A DNA stretch of 64,000 nt from Nitrosotalea sp. (GTDB lineage Archaea; Thermoproteota; Nitrososphaeria; Nitrososphaerales; Nitrosopumilaceae), in NCBI GenBank assembly GCA_023251795.1, contig JAHEYD010000005.1, forward strand, positions 1 through 64,000, written 5' to 3'. Shown here in pieces: positions 47,775-55,708 of this stretch. A model generated the notes under the pieces. The model was not told the origin of the DNA. It ran no database searches and saw nothing but the letters and a program-made list of their open reading frames with translations. Position 1 is the first letter of the stretch. Every line of letters begins with the position of its first letter. Both the position numbers and the translations under genes were made by a program.

Positions 47775-48611
47775 TCACCCTTGAGTGAATAAATTAATTT
47801 TCTTGATTAACTCAATTACATCATAATTTTCTGTATCGGAGACATTCATCGCCATCTCTGATACAGAAATACCGTTTAATTGACGGCACCCATTCGTTAC
47901 GGATTCTTCCAACCCGGCTATTAATCTCCTGCCAAGTTTATTGTCTTCCGGTGGCAGCTTTTTAATAACACATAATGAATTAATAAACTCAATAGAATGA
48001 ATTTCTGCAAGAGTCGAATCATCAAGTTCTAACTCGTATTTTTTTATAAACTCTTTATACAAATTTACTCTCGGCTTTTCATTTCTCCAGTGTTCATAAT
48101 TTACTATGTCAACCAGGCGTTTAAAAAAGGAAATACTGGAAAAAGGATTGTATAATCCGCCTTCAAAATCATTCCAATAACTGCAATGAAGATCTTCTAC
48201 GATATAGATTCCGGCAGATTCAAGACAAGGGAAATATTTGGAGAACGAGCGTATTATATCACCGGATTTATGCGACGCATCATCAATGATAATATCGAAT
48301 CGGGAAGCACACTGAATAATTCTTTTTTGACAATCAAGCAAATTTGCGTCTCCCGCAATAACTACAATACGATTGTCTTCATATCGCAATTGTGCACACT
48401 TAGAATCTATATCACAACCAATTATAACTTTCGCATTACCAAAATATTTAGCCCATATTTCTAATGATCCACCATTTTGAATACCTATTTCGAACAATCG
48501 AACATCTTTGTTTTTATAAGGTAAAAATAGACGATCAAACTCAGCAAGATATAATGTCCATTTATCGGATATTTTACCCTTATGCTCTTGGTACAACTGT
48601 TTAATTTCCAT
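47775..48611 (-). CDS. Class I SAM-dependent methyltransferase
   Basis: 278 aa. Motif I LFEIGIQNGGSLEIWAKYFG, then IIGCDIDSKCAQL, IIIDDASHKSGDIIRSF and GIYIVEDLHCSYW, the order of CmcI/TylF-like and MycE-like methyltransferases that act on sugars or macrolides. The C-terminal third (SVTNGCRQLNGISVSEM) looks like a regulatory or lid region. It starts within the ribosome-site overlap of the ATPase gene. An unusual passenger among replication genes; substrate unknown. Confidence 0.8.
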   Translation of the reverse strand: MEIKQLYQEHKGKISDKWTLYLAEFDRLFLPYKNKDVRLFEIGIQNGGSLEIWAKYFGNAKVIIGCDIDSKCAQLRYEDNRIVVIAGDANLLDCQKRIIQCASRFDIIIDDASHKSGDIIRSFSKYFPCLESAGIYIVEDLHCSYWNDFEGGLYNPFSSISFFKRLVDIVNYEHWRNEKPRVNLYKEFIKKYELELDDSTLAEIHSIEFINSLCVIKKLPPEDNKLGRRLIAGLEESVTNGCRQLNGISVSEMAMNVSDTENYDVIELIKKINLFTQG

Positions 48612-48613
48612 TT

Positions 48614-49399
48614 TCACTCTCCAGACCGGCCATGTGCGTGGTTTAGCATTTTTTTTACGTTAAACGGTTTTCTTCGCACTCCGCCATCTAAACTTATCCC
48701 AGTCCATTTGCTTAAAAAACTTCCATCATCTTCAAATGAAACCAGCGGGGGATACTTTACCTGATTATCAATAATATTTCGTTCCACCAGGCCGATGAAA
48801 TCAAAAAATCCTTTCATGTCCCTCGGGAATTCCTTCCCTGCCAGAGCCGGAGCGCATGATAATTCGCGGTTCCATTTCGGGGAATCCTGTGTTCTGGCGG
48901 TAACAATAACATCAATTCCGGCGATGGTAAGTTGTTCGAATCCTTTCATCAGCCGTGTCATTTGTTTACTCATAACGCCATACATTTCAGGAGTTCCTTT
49001 AACTCTCACGGTCATGTCTTTTCCATCCCTGTCATTCTTTTTATCCCGAGAATCGTAATTCTCTGCCAGTATTTCATCGGAAAGATGCACATTCATTACA
49101 TGCGTCAAACCATCAAAAAGCACAGTTTTAATCTTTCCAAAGTTCCTTAAGTCGTAGACAATTTCCAACAAATCATTCCATCCTTCATAATACCCAACCT
49201 TTAATTTAATATCCGGTCGGTTGACGGCTTTTACTGTCAGATCAATCTGCCCGCGTTCAGCCACTATCCAGAAAATAGGGTCTTGTGCTGTTTGAATTAC
49301 AGTTGCTGATTTACCGACGCCTGAATCTCCATAGATTAAGATAAAATTACCACGGTCATCTTTTTTTGTTGTTTCCGGTTTGTAGATGTCTATTTTCAA
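48614..49399 (-). CDS. Sak4/RecA-like ATPase
   Basis: 261 aa, TTG start with AGGAGG 9 nt upstream. Walker A YGDSGVGKSATVI at residues 23-35, Walker B KTVLFDGLTH at about 94-103, and TARTQDSP/ALAGKEFPRD segments fit the phage Sak4 group of single-domain RecA-like recombinases (AAA_24). Proteins of this group promote single-strand annealing with an SSB partner, for which the gene at 46817 is a candidate. Confidence 0.85.
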   Translation of the reverse strand: MKIDIYKPETTKKDDRGNFILIYGDSGVGKSATVIQTAQDPIFWIVAERGQIDLTVKAVNRPDIKLKVGYYEGWNDLLEIVYDLRNFGKIKTVLFDGLTHVMNVHLSDEILAENYDSRDKKNDRDGKDMTVRVKGTPEMYGVMSKQMTRLMKGFEQLTIAGIDVIVTARTQDSPKWNRELSCAPALAGKEFPRDMKGFFDFIGLVERNIIDNQVKYPPLVSFEDDGSFLSKWTGISLDGGVRRKPFNVKKMLNHAHGRSGE

Positions 49400-49412
49400 T
49401 TTTCATTTCCTC

Positions 49413-49643
49413 CTATTTATTTTTGATAAGTTCCTTGCCTTTATTCGTAAGTCTTCTTTTGATTTCGATTTCTAAAAATTCAGGGGCTTCAGTCCCTGTC
49501 TTAACATAAAACCCTCCCGTAATTTCATCACCGACTTTACCAAAAACATAGTGGTCTGTAGTGGCTTCATACGCAACAAATTTGCCATCGTCATCATAAA
49601 TTGATTTGTATATTGTCTGGTCGTAGATTGATTTAATTTTCAC
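49413..49643 (-). CDS. Hypothetical protein, 76 aa
   Basis: GTG start at 49643 after AGGAGG. KIKSIYDQTIYKSIYDDDGK at the N-terminus is an internal repeat; the rest is a small beta domain (YVFGKVGDEITGGFYVKTGT). Function unknown. Confidence 0.6.
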   Translation of the reverse strand: MKIKSIYDQTIYKSIYDDDGKFVAYEATTDHYVFGKVGDEITGGFYVKTGTEAPEFLEIEIKRRLTNKGKELIKNK

Positions 49644-49831
49644 TTTTCCTCCTTCGTAAATTCACGTTCTGTCCATTTCACACTCGGCCCCGTGTAGTCC
49701 GGGCATTGAGTTAACTTATTATGATATTTCAACCCGTGTCCACATAGGGAACATTTCGGCTCCTTGTCGTCCAATTCCCTTGCCTCCCGATGGTATTGTT
49801 CAACCATCTTTTCCCGCGCATATTCATTCAT
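49640..49831 (-). CDS. Small zinc-finger protein, 63 aa
   Basis: MNEYAREKMVEQYHREAREL, then CSLCGHGLKYHNKLTQCPDY, a CxxCxxxxxxH...C site. Overlaps both neighbours by a few nt. Confidence 0.62.
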   Translation of the reverse strand: MNEYAREKMVEQYHREARELDDKEPKCSLCGHGLKYHNKLTQCPDYTGPSVKWTEREFTKEEK

Positions 49832-50093
49832 TGGTTTGAAACCTTGGCGGAACAGGTTGTCCTATTAAATCGATGATTTCATATTTACTTTCATCATCAA
49901 GTTTTCTCTTAAGGTCATACCGAAGCCAGCCAAAAGAAGAAGAGTGATGTCGTCCAATGATTGAGCCATCTTCTCTAACCAGACGTCCGTCACAAGCACC
50001 CATATATTCAATTCCAATATCCGGGCAATCTTGTATACGGGCGGCCCTTTTATCTGCATAGTCGCAGACCATGTAAACTTTTTCCTTTTTCAT
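49824..50093 (-). CDS. Hypothetical protein, 89 aa
   Basis: MKKEKVYMVCDYADKRAARI ... IEYMGACDGRLVREDGSIIG RHHSSSFGWLRYDL; alpha/beta, not recognised. ATG overlaps the upstream stop by 4 nt. Confidence 0.62.
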   Translation of the reverse strand: MKKEKVYMVCDYADKRAARIQDCPDIGIEYMGACDGRLVREDGSIIGRHHSSSFGWLRYDLKRKLDDESKYEIIDLIGQPVPPRFQTNE

Positions 50094-50722
50094 TTTTTCC
50101 CTCCAACACTTACGAATGACGGGTCTAATGGCATGATAAAGCCGTCTCCACCGTCGAAAATAAAATGCCCGGGGTCAAGGTCTTTTGCTTCCGCTAAAAC
50201 GCAATTCGGCAACTTCTTAAGCATTAATAGATATTTATTATTGTACAATCTTCCGCTTACCGTGGAGTTTCCATATTTATATATTTTTCCCTCGCCTTTA
50301 CATCTCTTGCATATTTTCGGTTCTCTCTTATCTTCTGTCTTATCTCCTATATGAAAACCACTACCGTCGCATGTTTCACAATCACATTCGTATTCATTGT
50401 AATGGTTACTAAAATAGACTACTCCTTCTCCATTACATTCAGGGCAAGGATTCACATTCCCTGTTCCGAAGCACCAGGTACAAACGTTTGATTCCGGTTC
50501 GGGAATTTCAGGAATAGGAAAATAAGAATCTCCCTCGTGAACGTGTTTACTCCATAAACTATCGACATTCGGTTTATTAATTATTTGTTCCTCTACGCCC
50601 TCAATTTGCGCAACTCTAATAATCAGGACACCATCCGTAGCGTAAGAAAAACCGCCCTTTGAAAAAGGTTTGGAAATAATATCTTCCTCGCCGCAATATT
50701 TCTGTAAATCTTCTTTTGTCAT
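50090..50722 (-). CDS. DnaJ-type zinc-finger protein without J domain
   Basis: 210 aa. An N-terminal adaptor-like part (FSKGGFSYATDGVLIIRVAQ) is followed by CTWCFGTGNVNPCPECNGEG, then CDCETCDGSGF and ICKRCKGEGKIYKYG: four CxxCxGxG repeats, the central zinc domain of DnaJ. The J domain (HPD) is absent. The C-terminus (CVLAEAKDLDPGHFIFDGGD) is beta-like and resembles a small sliding-clamp or single-domain phage protein only vaguely. May bind unfolded protein or nucleic acid. Confidence 0.72.
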   Translation of the reverse strand: MTKEDLQKYCGEEDIISKPFSKGGFSYATDGVLIIRVAQIEGVEEQIINKPNVDSLWSKHVHEGDSYFPIPEIPEPESNVCTWCFGTGNVNPCPECNGEGVVYFSNHYNEYECDCETCDGSGFHIGDKTEDKREPKICKRCKGEGKIYKYGNSTVSGRLYNNKYLLMLKKLPNCVLAEAKDLDPGHFIFDGGDGFIMPLDPSFVSVGGKK

Positions 50723-50789
50723 TTTCCATTTTCCTCCTTAATTCTATATTCCATTATTTCTATAATATTTTTCACAGCTTCCATTGGGG

Positions 50790-50972
50790 TTAGAAACTCG
50801 TCACTGGATACACCTTTACCGTAGTTAAATTATTACCTGCAATATAGGCTTTAAAATATATCTCTTCCTTCCCTGAATCTCTTGTCATTATAAAACTCCT
50901 ATCTTCGGAAAATTTATTGTCTGCTTTCATTAAGAAGTTATACACCGCATTGAAATCGTCCATGTTAATCAT
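50790..50972 (-). CDS. Small hypothetical protein, 60 aa
   Basis: MINMDDFNAVYNFLMKADNK, then FKAYIAGNNLTTVKVYPV. Its first 20 nt recur upstream at 51440-51465 (MINMDDFN), marking a duplication. Overlaps the upstream gene by 8 nt. Confidence 0.6.
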   Translation of the reverse strand: MINMDDFNAVYNFLMKADNKFSEDRSFIMTRDSGKEEIYFKAYIAGNNLTTVKVYPVTSF

Positions 50973-51222
50973 TTTGTGACCTCCGTCTTTTTAATCTTTT
51001 TAACAATTTCAGGTTTGCCGCAACAAGCCGATTTATGCGGTCTTGCATCAATCTATATTCTTCTGCCTCACCTTGTGGATTAATTGTATCCATTAAACCT
51101 CGGTAAAAATTTCTAGCAGTGTTTTTCTGGTACATGAGGTTCATCAGTTCAAGAATATTTTCTCCTAACTGCCGCCCTTCTTTTTCTGCACGAGATATTT
51201 TCTTAGTGACTTCTTCCCTCAT
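50965..51222 (-). CDS. Small helical protein, 85 aa
   Basis: MREEVTKKISRAEKEGRQLG ... LMNLMYQKNTARNFYRGLMD; helical, Arg/Lys-rich C-terminus (LLKRLKRRRSQND). Function unknown. Confidence 0.6.
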   Translation of the reverse strand: MREEVTKKISRAEKEGRQLGENILELMNLMYQKNTARNFYRGLMDTINPQGEAEEYRLMQDRINRLVAANLKLLKRLKRRRSQND

Positions 51223-51237
51223 TTACCCTCCTCAGCC

Positions 51238-51426
51238 TCACTCAGGCTTTCCTGTACACATATCTTTTATCCAATTACCCCGGCAATCTAAATGAAAACT
51301 TAGTTTAGACACATTAAAATATAGTAATCGTCCTGACCAGTATTTGTCAAAACTAAATTCATTCCATCTTTGCCATGTATGAAAATACAAGTGAACCTTG
51401 CCAAATAAATATCTTTTAATTTTCAT
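51238..51426 (-). CDS. Small hypothetical protein, 62 aa
   Basis: MKIKRYLFGKVHLYFHTWQR, then SGRLLYFNVSKLSFHLDCRG; Trp/His-rich. ATG 51426 has a GGTGGAG site. In-frame upstream codons encode MINMDDFNEGGE, a copy of the start of gene 50790 that has been joined in front of it. Confidence 0.58.
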   Translation of the reverse strand: MKIKRYLFGKVHLYFHTWQRWNEFSFDKYWSGRLLYFNVSKLSFHLDCRGNWIKDMCTGKPE

Positions 51427-51458
51427 TTCTCCACCTTCATTAAAATCGTCCATGTTAA

Positions 51459-51680
51459 TCATTTTAGGCATCCTTTTCGTTTTAACTTTTTTGCAGGGCA
51501 CCCATGATCATTCCGGTGGCTGCAAGAAAAATAGTTGTCGGTGCTGGTCATACTGCCCTCTGTCTTATTGTAAGTCCTATGTTGATATTTATGCGGAGAG
51601 AAACAGGTGTAAAAAGGGCAATCGCTCTCACTTACATCCACTGTTATCTTCCTACCGCATTGCTTTACTGTTACAATCAT
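51459..51680 (-). CDS. Small Cys/His-rich protein, 73 aa
   Basis: MIVTVKQCGRKITVDVSESD, CPFYTCFSPHKYQHR and CSHRNDHGCPAKKL suggest a metal site. ATG overlaps the upstream stop. Confidence 0.6.
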   Translation of the reverse strand: MIVTVKQCGRKITVDVSESDCPFYTCFSPHKYQHRTYNKTEGSMTSTDNYFSCSHRNDHGCPAKKLKRKGCLK

Positions 51681-51946
51681 TTGCAGCCCTCCGTTGCTAT
51701 ATTCACTTTTCTGCCCTGATAGAAAACCACCGGCTCGCCTTGCCGGTAGTCAACCACGGACGACGCCGGACATGATTTTAAGTTCTCGTAGATTACTTCA
51801 TTCCGAGAATCCAGTTTTGTCTCGACCGCCGCCAAGATGATGATGGCAAAAATTAAAATTACGCTTACGGCGACGATAAGAACGGAATAAAATTTATCCT
51901 TGTCTCTGCTAGTTTTTTGTTTTCTGTATTCACTTAGATAATTCAT
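51677..51946 (-). CDS. Single-span membrane protein, 89 aa
   Basis: Cytosolic N-terminus MNYLSEYRKQKTSRDKDKFY, one span (about residues 21-42, SVLIVAVSVILIFAIIILAA) and a small extracytoplasmic domain with two Cys (LKSCPASSVVDYRQGE...TEGCK). Its place in an i-spanin-like arrangement is possible but no partner is seen. Confidence 0.65.
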   Translation of the reverse strand: MNYLSEYRKQKTSRDKDKFYSVLIVAVSVILIFAIIILAAVETKLDSRNEVIYENLKSCPASSVVDYRQGEPVVFYQGRKVNIATEGCK

Positions 51947-52539
51947 TTATTAATTTCCTCTTCTTCTAGCAACAAGTATAATCCATACTTAAGTATTTTT
52001 ATTAACGTTTCTTTTGCAATGTCTGAGGCGGCAGCAGCAGCCTTAGCAGCAGCAGCAGCATTAGCAGCGGTAGCGCGGGCAGCATAGGCAGTAGCATTAC
52101 CTACAGCAGCATTAGCAGTATTAGCAGCATTAGCAGCATAGGCGGCAGCATAGGCGGCAGTATTAACAGCATAGGCGGCAGTATTAACAGCATAGGCAGC
52201 ACTAGCAGTAACAGCATAGGCGGCATTAGCAGCATTACTATTATCATTGTCATCATAAGCATTTAGATTATCTGCCCATTTTCTCCAAATAGTTGCTTGC
52301 TCAGGATGTTTATCTTGCCACAGAGGAAAAACTAATAATGCGGCAAAGAGAGCATATTTTTTATTTTGCTCAGCAGTCATAATTTTTGTGATTATCCAAT
52401 TTGCTTGGCTTGGATTACGTTCAATATTACGCTTAATGGTAGCAATGGTTTCGTGGTTTACTTCTTTTTCCCAATCAATAATACCTGATCGACAAGCTCT
52501 TTTTTCTTCTAACCACTCCTTAGTAATTTCTTTTATCAT
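51943..52539 (-). CDS. Alanine-repeat protein, 198 aa
   Basis: Residues 1-100 form a helical domain (MIKEITKEWLEEKRACRSGI; HPEQATIWRKWADNLNAYDD). Residues about 100-180 are a low-complexity tract of AAYAVNTAAYA, AANAANTANA and AAAAAKAAAAAS units (a short-period minisatellite in DNA), which may form an amphipathic or coiled helix. The C-terminus is KILKYGLYLLLEEEEINK. Ala-rich phage proteins of this kind are known but their role is not. Confidence 0.7.
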   Translation of the reverse strand: MIKEITKEWLEEKRACRSGIIDWEKEVNHETIATIKRNIERNPSQANWIITKIMTAEQNKKYALFAALLVFPLWQDKHPEQATIWRKWADNLNAYDDNDNSNAANAAYAVTASAAYAVNTAAYAVNTAAYAAAYAANAANTANAAVGNATAYAARATAANAAAAAKAAAAASDIAKETLIKILKYGLYLLLEEEEINK

Positions 52540-52556
52540 TTAATCCTCCTTTTTCC

Positions 52557-53600
52557 TCACCATTTTCCAATTACTTTTTCCCTAATTGTGTAATTGTCCT
52601 CACTCATATTTCCATTCCTGCAAATTGGCGTCATATCACAAGCGATTCCAGGGAGGATAGAATTACATACCCTGTCATTTCGGTACCACCCGTCCAGCCA
52701 CCTTGTATTGTAAATTTCCCTGAATACATGGATAAACCGGCTTTTTAATTCTTCAAGGTTAAATTCACTCCGGTAATATTTTTTTCCGTACTTATGGGTT
52801 TTGATATCATATCCCAGAAAATAATGAGTCGGCCTGCTGATGACATCCTGATAAACCCGTTCTCCATAAGCCTCAACACTTTCATCCTTATTCTTACCCG
52901 TGGATTTGAGGTCGGGGGTTCGGACTATTTCCATAATGCAGTATTCTAATGATGGATCGGCCAGAAAATACACTCCAACCTGTGACTGGATAAAATACAC
53001 ATCTTCATAGTTGAGTGGCCTGCCGGATAGTTTATTTTCCACAAAGTAGGTTGAATATTTGCGGTCATAAAAACCATTGACTAGCATTTCAACTGGAGAT
53101 TTGTCACCCCAGACCATATCAAAGGGGATAGTTAAATCAATTTTGGCCTGCAAGTTTCCGTTGGGTTCAGTAACGATTTCTAACTCTTTATATGCTCGAT
53201 AAATAGCCCGTACAATAGTTACATCCTTTATGTCCATTTCGTATTCAGTGATGGTTGCATTAATATCATAGATTTTTTGACCGGATAACAGGTTTTGGAG
53301 AACTCTATCCCAAAGCATACCCTTTTTTAATGGTGAGGATAATTTCGGTTTGTTGATTTGGATTCCCCTGATGGCCTTGAGATAGTAAAGATGGTGGCAG
53401 GTGAGATAATCAGATACCGATGAATAAGATAAAGGGATGATTCGCTTACAGTCAGCAAGACATCTATACAATTCCTTCTTCTTGCAGTATCCGCATACTT
53501 TCTCATTTTCCGCCTGATCGTAGTATTGGCAGGTATCGCGATGGAAGTCTGGGGTGAATTGGTTACATAATGAAGCATTGAAATCATCGATAGGGGACAT
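52557..53600 (-). CDS. PD-(D/E)XK nuclease with Fe-S-type Cys cluster (Cas4/AddB-like)
   Basis: 347 aa from MSPIDDFNASLCNQFTPDFH. Nuclease core: GMLWDRVLQNLL (His/Asp-helix position), NGFYDRKYSTYFVENKLSGR (D-x(n)-E-N-K motif), then YFIQSQVGVYFLA. Cys residues near the N-terminus (CQYYDQAENEKVCGYCKKKE) and C-terminus (CNSILPGIACDMTPIC) can form the 4Fe-4S clamp of Cas4/AddB exonucleases. It probably processes DNA ends for recombination with the Sak4-like ATPase. ATG 53600 has an AAAGGAG site; upstream in-frame codons contain a 12-bp tandem repeat and are rejected. Confidence 0.83.
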   Translation of the reverse strand: MSPIDDFNASLCNQFTPDFHRDTCQYYDQAENEKVCGYCKKKELYRCLADCKRIIPLSYSSVSDYLTCHHLYYLKAIRGIQINKPKLSSPLKKGMLWDRVLQNLLSGQKIYDINATITEYEMDIKDVTIVRAIYRAYKELEIVTEPNGNLQAKIDLTIPFDMVWGDKSPVEMLVNGFYDRKYSTYFVENKLSGRPLNYEDVYFIQSQVGVYFLADPSLEYCIMEIVRTPDLKSTGKNKDESVEAYGERVYQDVISRPTHYFLGYDIKTHKYGKKYYRSEFNLEELKSRFIHVFREIYNTRWLDGWYRNDRVCNSILPGIACDMTPICRNGNMSEDNYTIREKVIGKW

Positions 53601-53739
53601 AATAAAATAACTCCTTTCTGTTTCGTGTTCTGTTTCGTGTTCCGGTTCCGGGTTTGCGGTTAATTGACACTCTGCTACCCTGACCATTCAATTGACCAAT
53701 CATTCCACCGGAATGTTTACACAGCCGGTGAATTTACCG

Positions 53740-54174
53740 TTATGCGTAAATCCCATATCCTAAAACGTTCTCCTCAAAACTTTCCTCTCGGCCCCTCCAT
53801 GTTCCTATAATATGGTTTTTAGTTAAATAACTAAACATGGCATTTGTAGCAATTTTACAGTAATAATTAAACTCATTGCCTTCTTGCCTGAGCCCAGACG
53901 TTTCAAATATCCGAAGAAGCCCCTCTTGTATTAAATCATTTTTCAAGGTCATTGAATATTCTAACCGATGGCGAAATTTTGAAAAAAAAATGTATTCCAC
54001 CGCTTGGGTCGCCAGGTCGAGATTGAATTTATTTTCATCGACCTTGGTGGGTTTTGTCCTTATTGATATGTACCCTCTTTTTTTAGCGTTCTGGGCTGTG
54101 GTTTGAGGAAGATTAAACTTTTTCATAAGTTGCTTACGTGACAACGATAGATCGAAAAAAACTTTTTCCCTCAT
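53740..54174 (-). CDS. Sigma-factor-like regulator (region 2)
   Basis: 144 aa. LKNDLIQEGLLRIFETSGLR and NYYCKIATNAMFSYLTKNHI match the region 2 helices of sigma-70 factors (core-RNA-polymerase and -10 binding), preceded by an N-terminal HTH-like SRKQLMKKFNLPQTTAQNAK. Region 4 is absent. It could redirect host polymerase to phage promoters. Confidence 0.75.
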   Translation of the reverse strand: MREKVFFDLSLSRKQLMKKFNLPQTTAQNAKKRGYISIRTKPTKVDENKFNLDLATQAVEYIFFSKFRHRLEYSMTLKNDLIQEGLLRIFETSGLRQEGNEFNYYCKIATNAMFSYLTKNHIIGTWRGREESFEENVLGYGIYA

Positions 54175-54197
54175 GGGTTTTCTCCTAAATCAAAGTT

Positions 54198-54296
54198 TTA
54201 CAAAATTAAATATATTGGCGGCTGATAATCCCATTCATTATGGGTAAAATAATTTGATACAAAATCCCTTTCGGCCTGATTATTTATTTTTGTCAT
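54198..54296 (-). CDS. Possible 32-aa protein
   Basis: ATG 54296 with AAGGTG site encodes MTKINNQAERDFVSNYFTHN and EWDYQPPIYLIL, overlapping the end of the XRE gene. Supported only by the site and position. Confidence 0.35.
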   Translation of the reverse strand: MTKINNQAERDFVSNYFTHNEWDYQPPIYLIL

Positions 54297-54483
54297 TCGA
54301 CACCTTACGAGTAGAATTGTATAATTTATAAATGTCTCGGTACAATCTTTTTCCCGGCTTGCATCCTTTTTCGAGATACCGGACATAACGTTCCGTGACA
54401 GATAATTTTTCGGCAAGTTCTTTACGCCCGCCAAAAGTATTAACCAATTGTTTTATCTTAATTTTACAAGTTTGTATTTTCAT
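54280..54483 (-). CDS. XRE-type helix-turn-helix regulator
   Basis: 67 aa. VNTFGGRKELAEKLSVTERY and VRYLEKGCKPGKRLYRDIYK form a Cro/C1-type HTH domain (helix 2 KELAEKL, helix 3 TERYVRYLE). It is the first gene leftward of a divergent control region containing the palindrome TGAAATTATTTCA, a likely operator for its own and the opposite promoter. Confidence 0.8.
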   Translation of the reverse strand: MKIQTCKIKIKQLVNTFGGRKELAEKLSVTERYVRYLEKGCKPGKRLYRDIYKLYNSTRKVSNDKNK

Positions 54484-54604
54484 GATTCCGGTCTTATCAT
54501 GAAATTATTTCAAATGTCAAGCACTAATTTGTGAAAAAATTTCCTTGACAGAATAAAATAAAAAATATAGTGCAATAGTCAACCGAAAATAAACAGGAGG
54601 ATGT
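54484..54604. promoter_or_regulatory. Divergent promoter/operator region
   Basis: Leftward: TTGACA (54520-54515 on the minus strand) with a weak -10 16-17 bp downstream, overlapped by the perfect palindrome TGAAATTATTTCA (54500-54512). Rightward: TTGACA (54545-54550) and TATAGT (54566-54571), 15-bp spacing. The gene for the XRE regulator starts at the left edge, so autoregulation is likely. Confidence 0.65.
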
Positions 54605-54841
54605 ATGAAAGAAAAACCAATTACCAATCATCAACCTAAGGTAAAATTTTCAGCGCATATCGAATTTGAAGGTGATGAATTTGATTATGTCACTACGGCT
54701 TACAATGAAGCGGGAGCACTGAATAATTTCCTGTATCAATTGTCGCAGGAGGTTAATGAACCAGCGCCGTTGTTGAGGTGGAAATATAATAATGATAAAT
54801 TTGATGATATGGATATAAGAGAGAGCAAAAGTGGAAAATAA
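54605..54841 (+). CDS. Hypothetical protein, 78 aa
   Basis: First gene rightward of the divergent region, with AGGAGGATGT before ATG. MKEKPITNHQPKVKFSAHIE..., small alpha/beta protein (FDYVTTAYNEAGALNNFLYQ). Not recognised. Confidence 0.62.
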   Translation: MKEKPITNHQPKVKFSAHIEFEGDEFDYVTTAYNEAGALNNFLYQLSQEVNEPAPLLRWKYNNDKFDDMDIRESKSGK

Positions 54842-54989
54842 TAAAAACCAATCAGTTAAAAATTATAGTAAGTGGCATGAGAGCTTAAATGAACTGGTTC
54901 GTGAATACGAACGGCAAACCAGAAAACTTCCATCAAAAACAACAGTGAGAGAGTTGATGAAGTGGTTGAAGGAAAAAGCTGATGGCTGA
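54831..54989 (+). CDS. 52-aa helical protein (GTG start)
   Basis: GTG 54831 overlaps the end of the previous gene and encodes ENNKNQSVKNYSKWHESLNE and a charged helix to ...KEKADG; the stop overlaps the next gene by 8 nt. Function unknown. Confidence 0.55.
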   Translation: MENNKNQSVKNYSKWHESLNELVREYERQTRKLPSKTTVRELMKWLKEKADG

Positions 54990-55407
54990 AGATAAGAAAT
55001 GGCATGAAGTGTCTTCGGATGAACTCCAACACCGTATTATGGCACAAAAAAATGAAAGAACAATTCCTGTATCAAATGCAGTTAAAAAATTTGAAGAAGA
55101 AGTAGATAAATTCTTAAAGACTCTTGGTGTAAATATTGATTTGGAAGATAGTATCGGATACCAAATGGAACAATTAGGAATAGTTCGTTGGGAAAATATA
55201 GATCCTCGTACTCCGCAATTATGGGGATGGTTTTTTTTCATCATGAGGAAACCATCTATTATTTTATTAGATAATGAATTGGATTTAGAGCCTGTCGGAT
55301 GGGTAAGCGCTCCGATAATGAAGAAAGATGGGTCGGCATATTGCAAAGTTGAAGATTGGAGAAGGGGAACATTAAAAGAATCTGATGGAGTTAAAATTGT
55401 CAAATAA
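54982..55407 (+). CDS. Hypothetical protein, 141 aa
   Basis: MAEDKKWHEVSSDELQHRIM ... GWFFFIMRKPSIILLDNELD; mixed alpha/beta, not recognised. It overlaps both neighbours. Confidence 0.62.
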   Translation: MAEDKKWHEVSSDELQHRIMAQKNERTIPVSNAVKKFEEEVDKFLKTLGVNIDLEDSIGYQMEQLGIVRWENIDPRTPQLWGWFFFIMRKPSIILLDNELDLEPVGWVSAPIMKKDGSAYCKVEDWRRGTLKESDGVKIVK

Positions 55408-55708
55408 ACGGCTTGATGGGGAAACGATGGAACAAATATTGGTTATTTGTAAAGATTATCGGGAGATAAAGTCTGAAATGAATAGGATTTCAAAAGAATA
55501 TGAACAATTCCGTCCCTTTGTCAAACTTACTGACAGAACAATAAAGGTTCCGAAAATAGATTACCTATTCATATTTAAAGCCATCGGAGATTATCCGGAA
55601 AAAATTATGGGAATCACAATAAATCAATTTTGGTATGACGAATCGACGGAAATTCCAGAAGAAATGATGGAATATTTAAAGGCACATATAAGAAAGAAAA
55701 AGACATGA
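55385..55708 (+). CDS. Hypothetical protein, 107 aa
   Basis: MELKLSNKRLDGETMEQILV, then KSEMNRISKEYEQFRPFVKL; charged, helical, with a C-terminal KAHIRKKK. Its ATG lies inside the previous gene and its stop overlaps the radical SAM start. Function unknown. Confidence 0.6.
   Translation: MELKLSNKRLDGETMEQILVICKDYREIKSEMNRISKEYEQFRPFVKLTDRTIKVPKIDYLFIFKAIGDYPEKIMGITINQFWYDESTEIPEEMMEYLKAHIRKKKT

Noticed and set aside
53584-53703. 39-codon basic frame overlapping the start of the PD-(D/E)XK gene
   Set aside because: It is mostly the shifted reading of a 12-bp tandem repeat, and it would cover the ribosome site of the nuclease gene.
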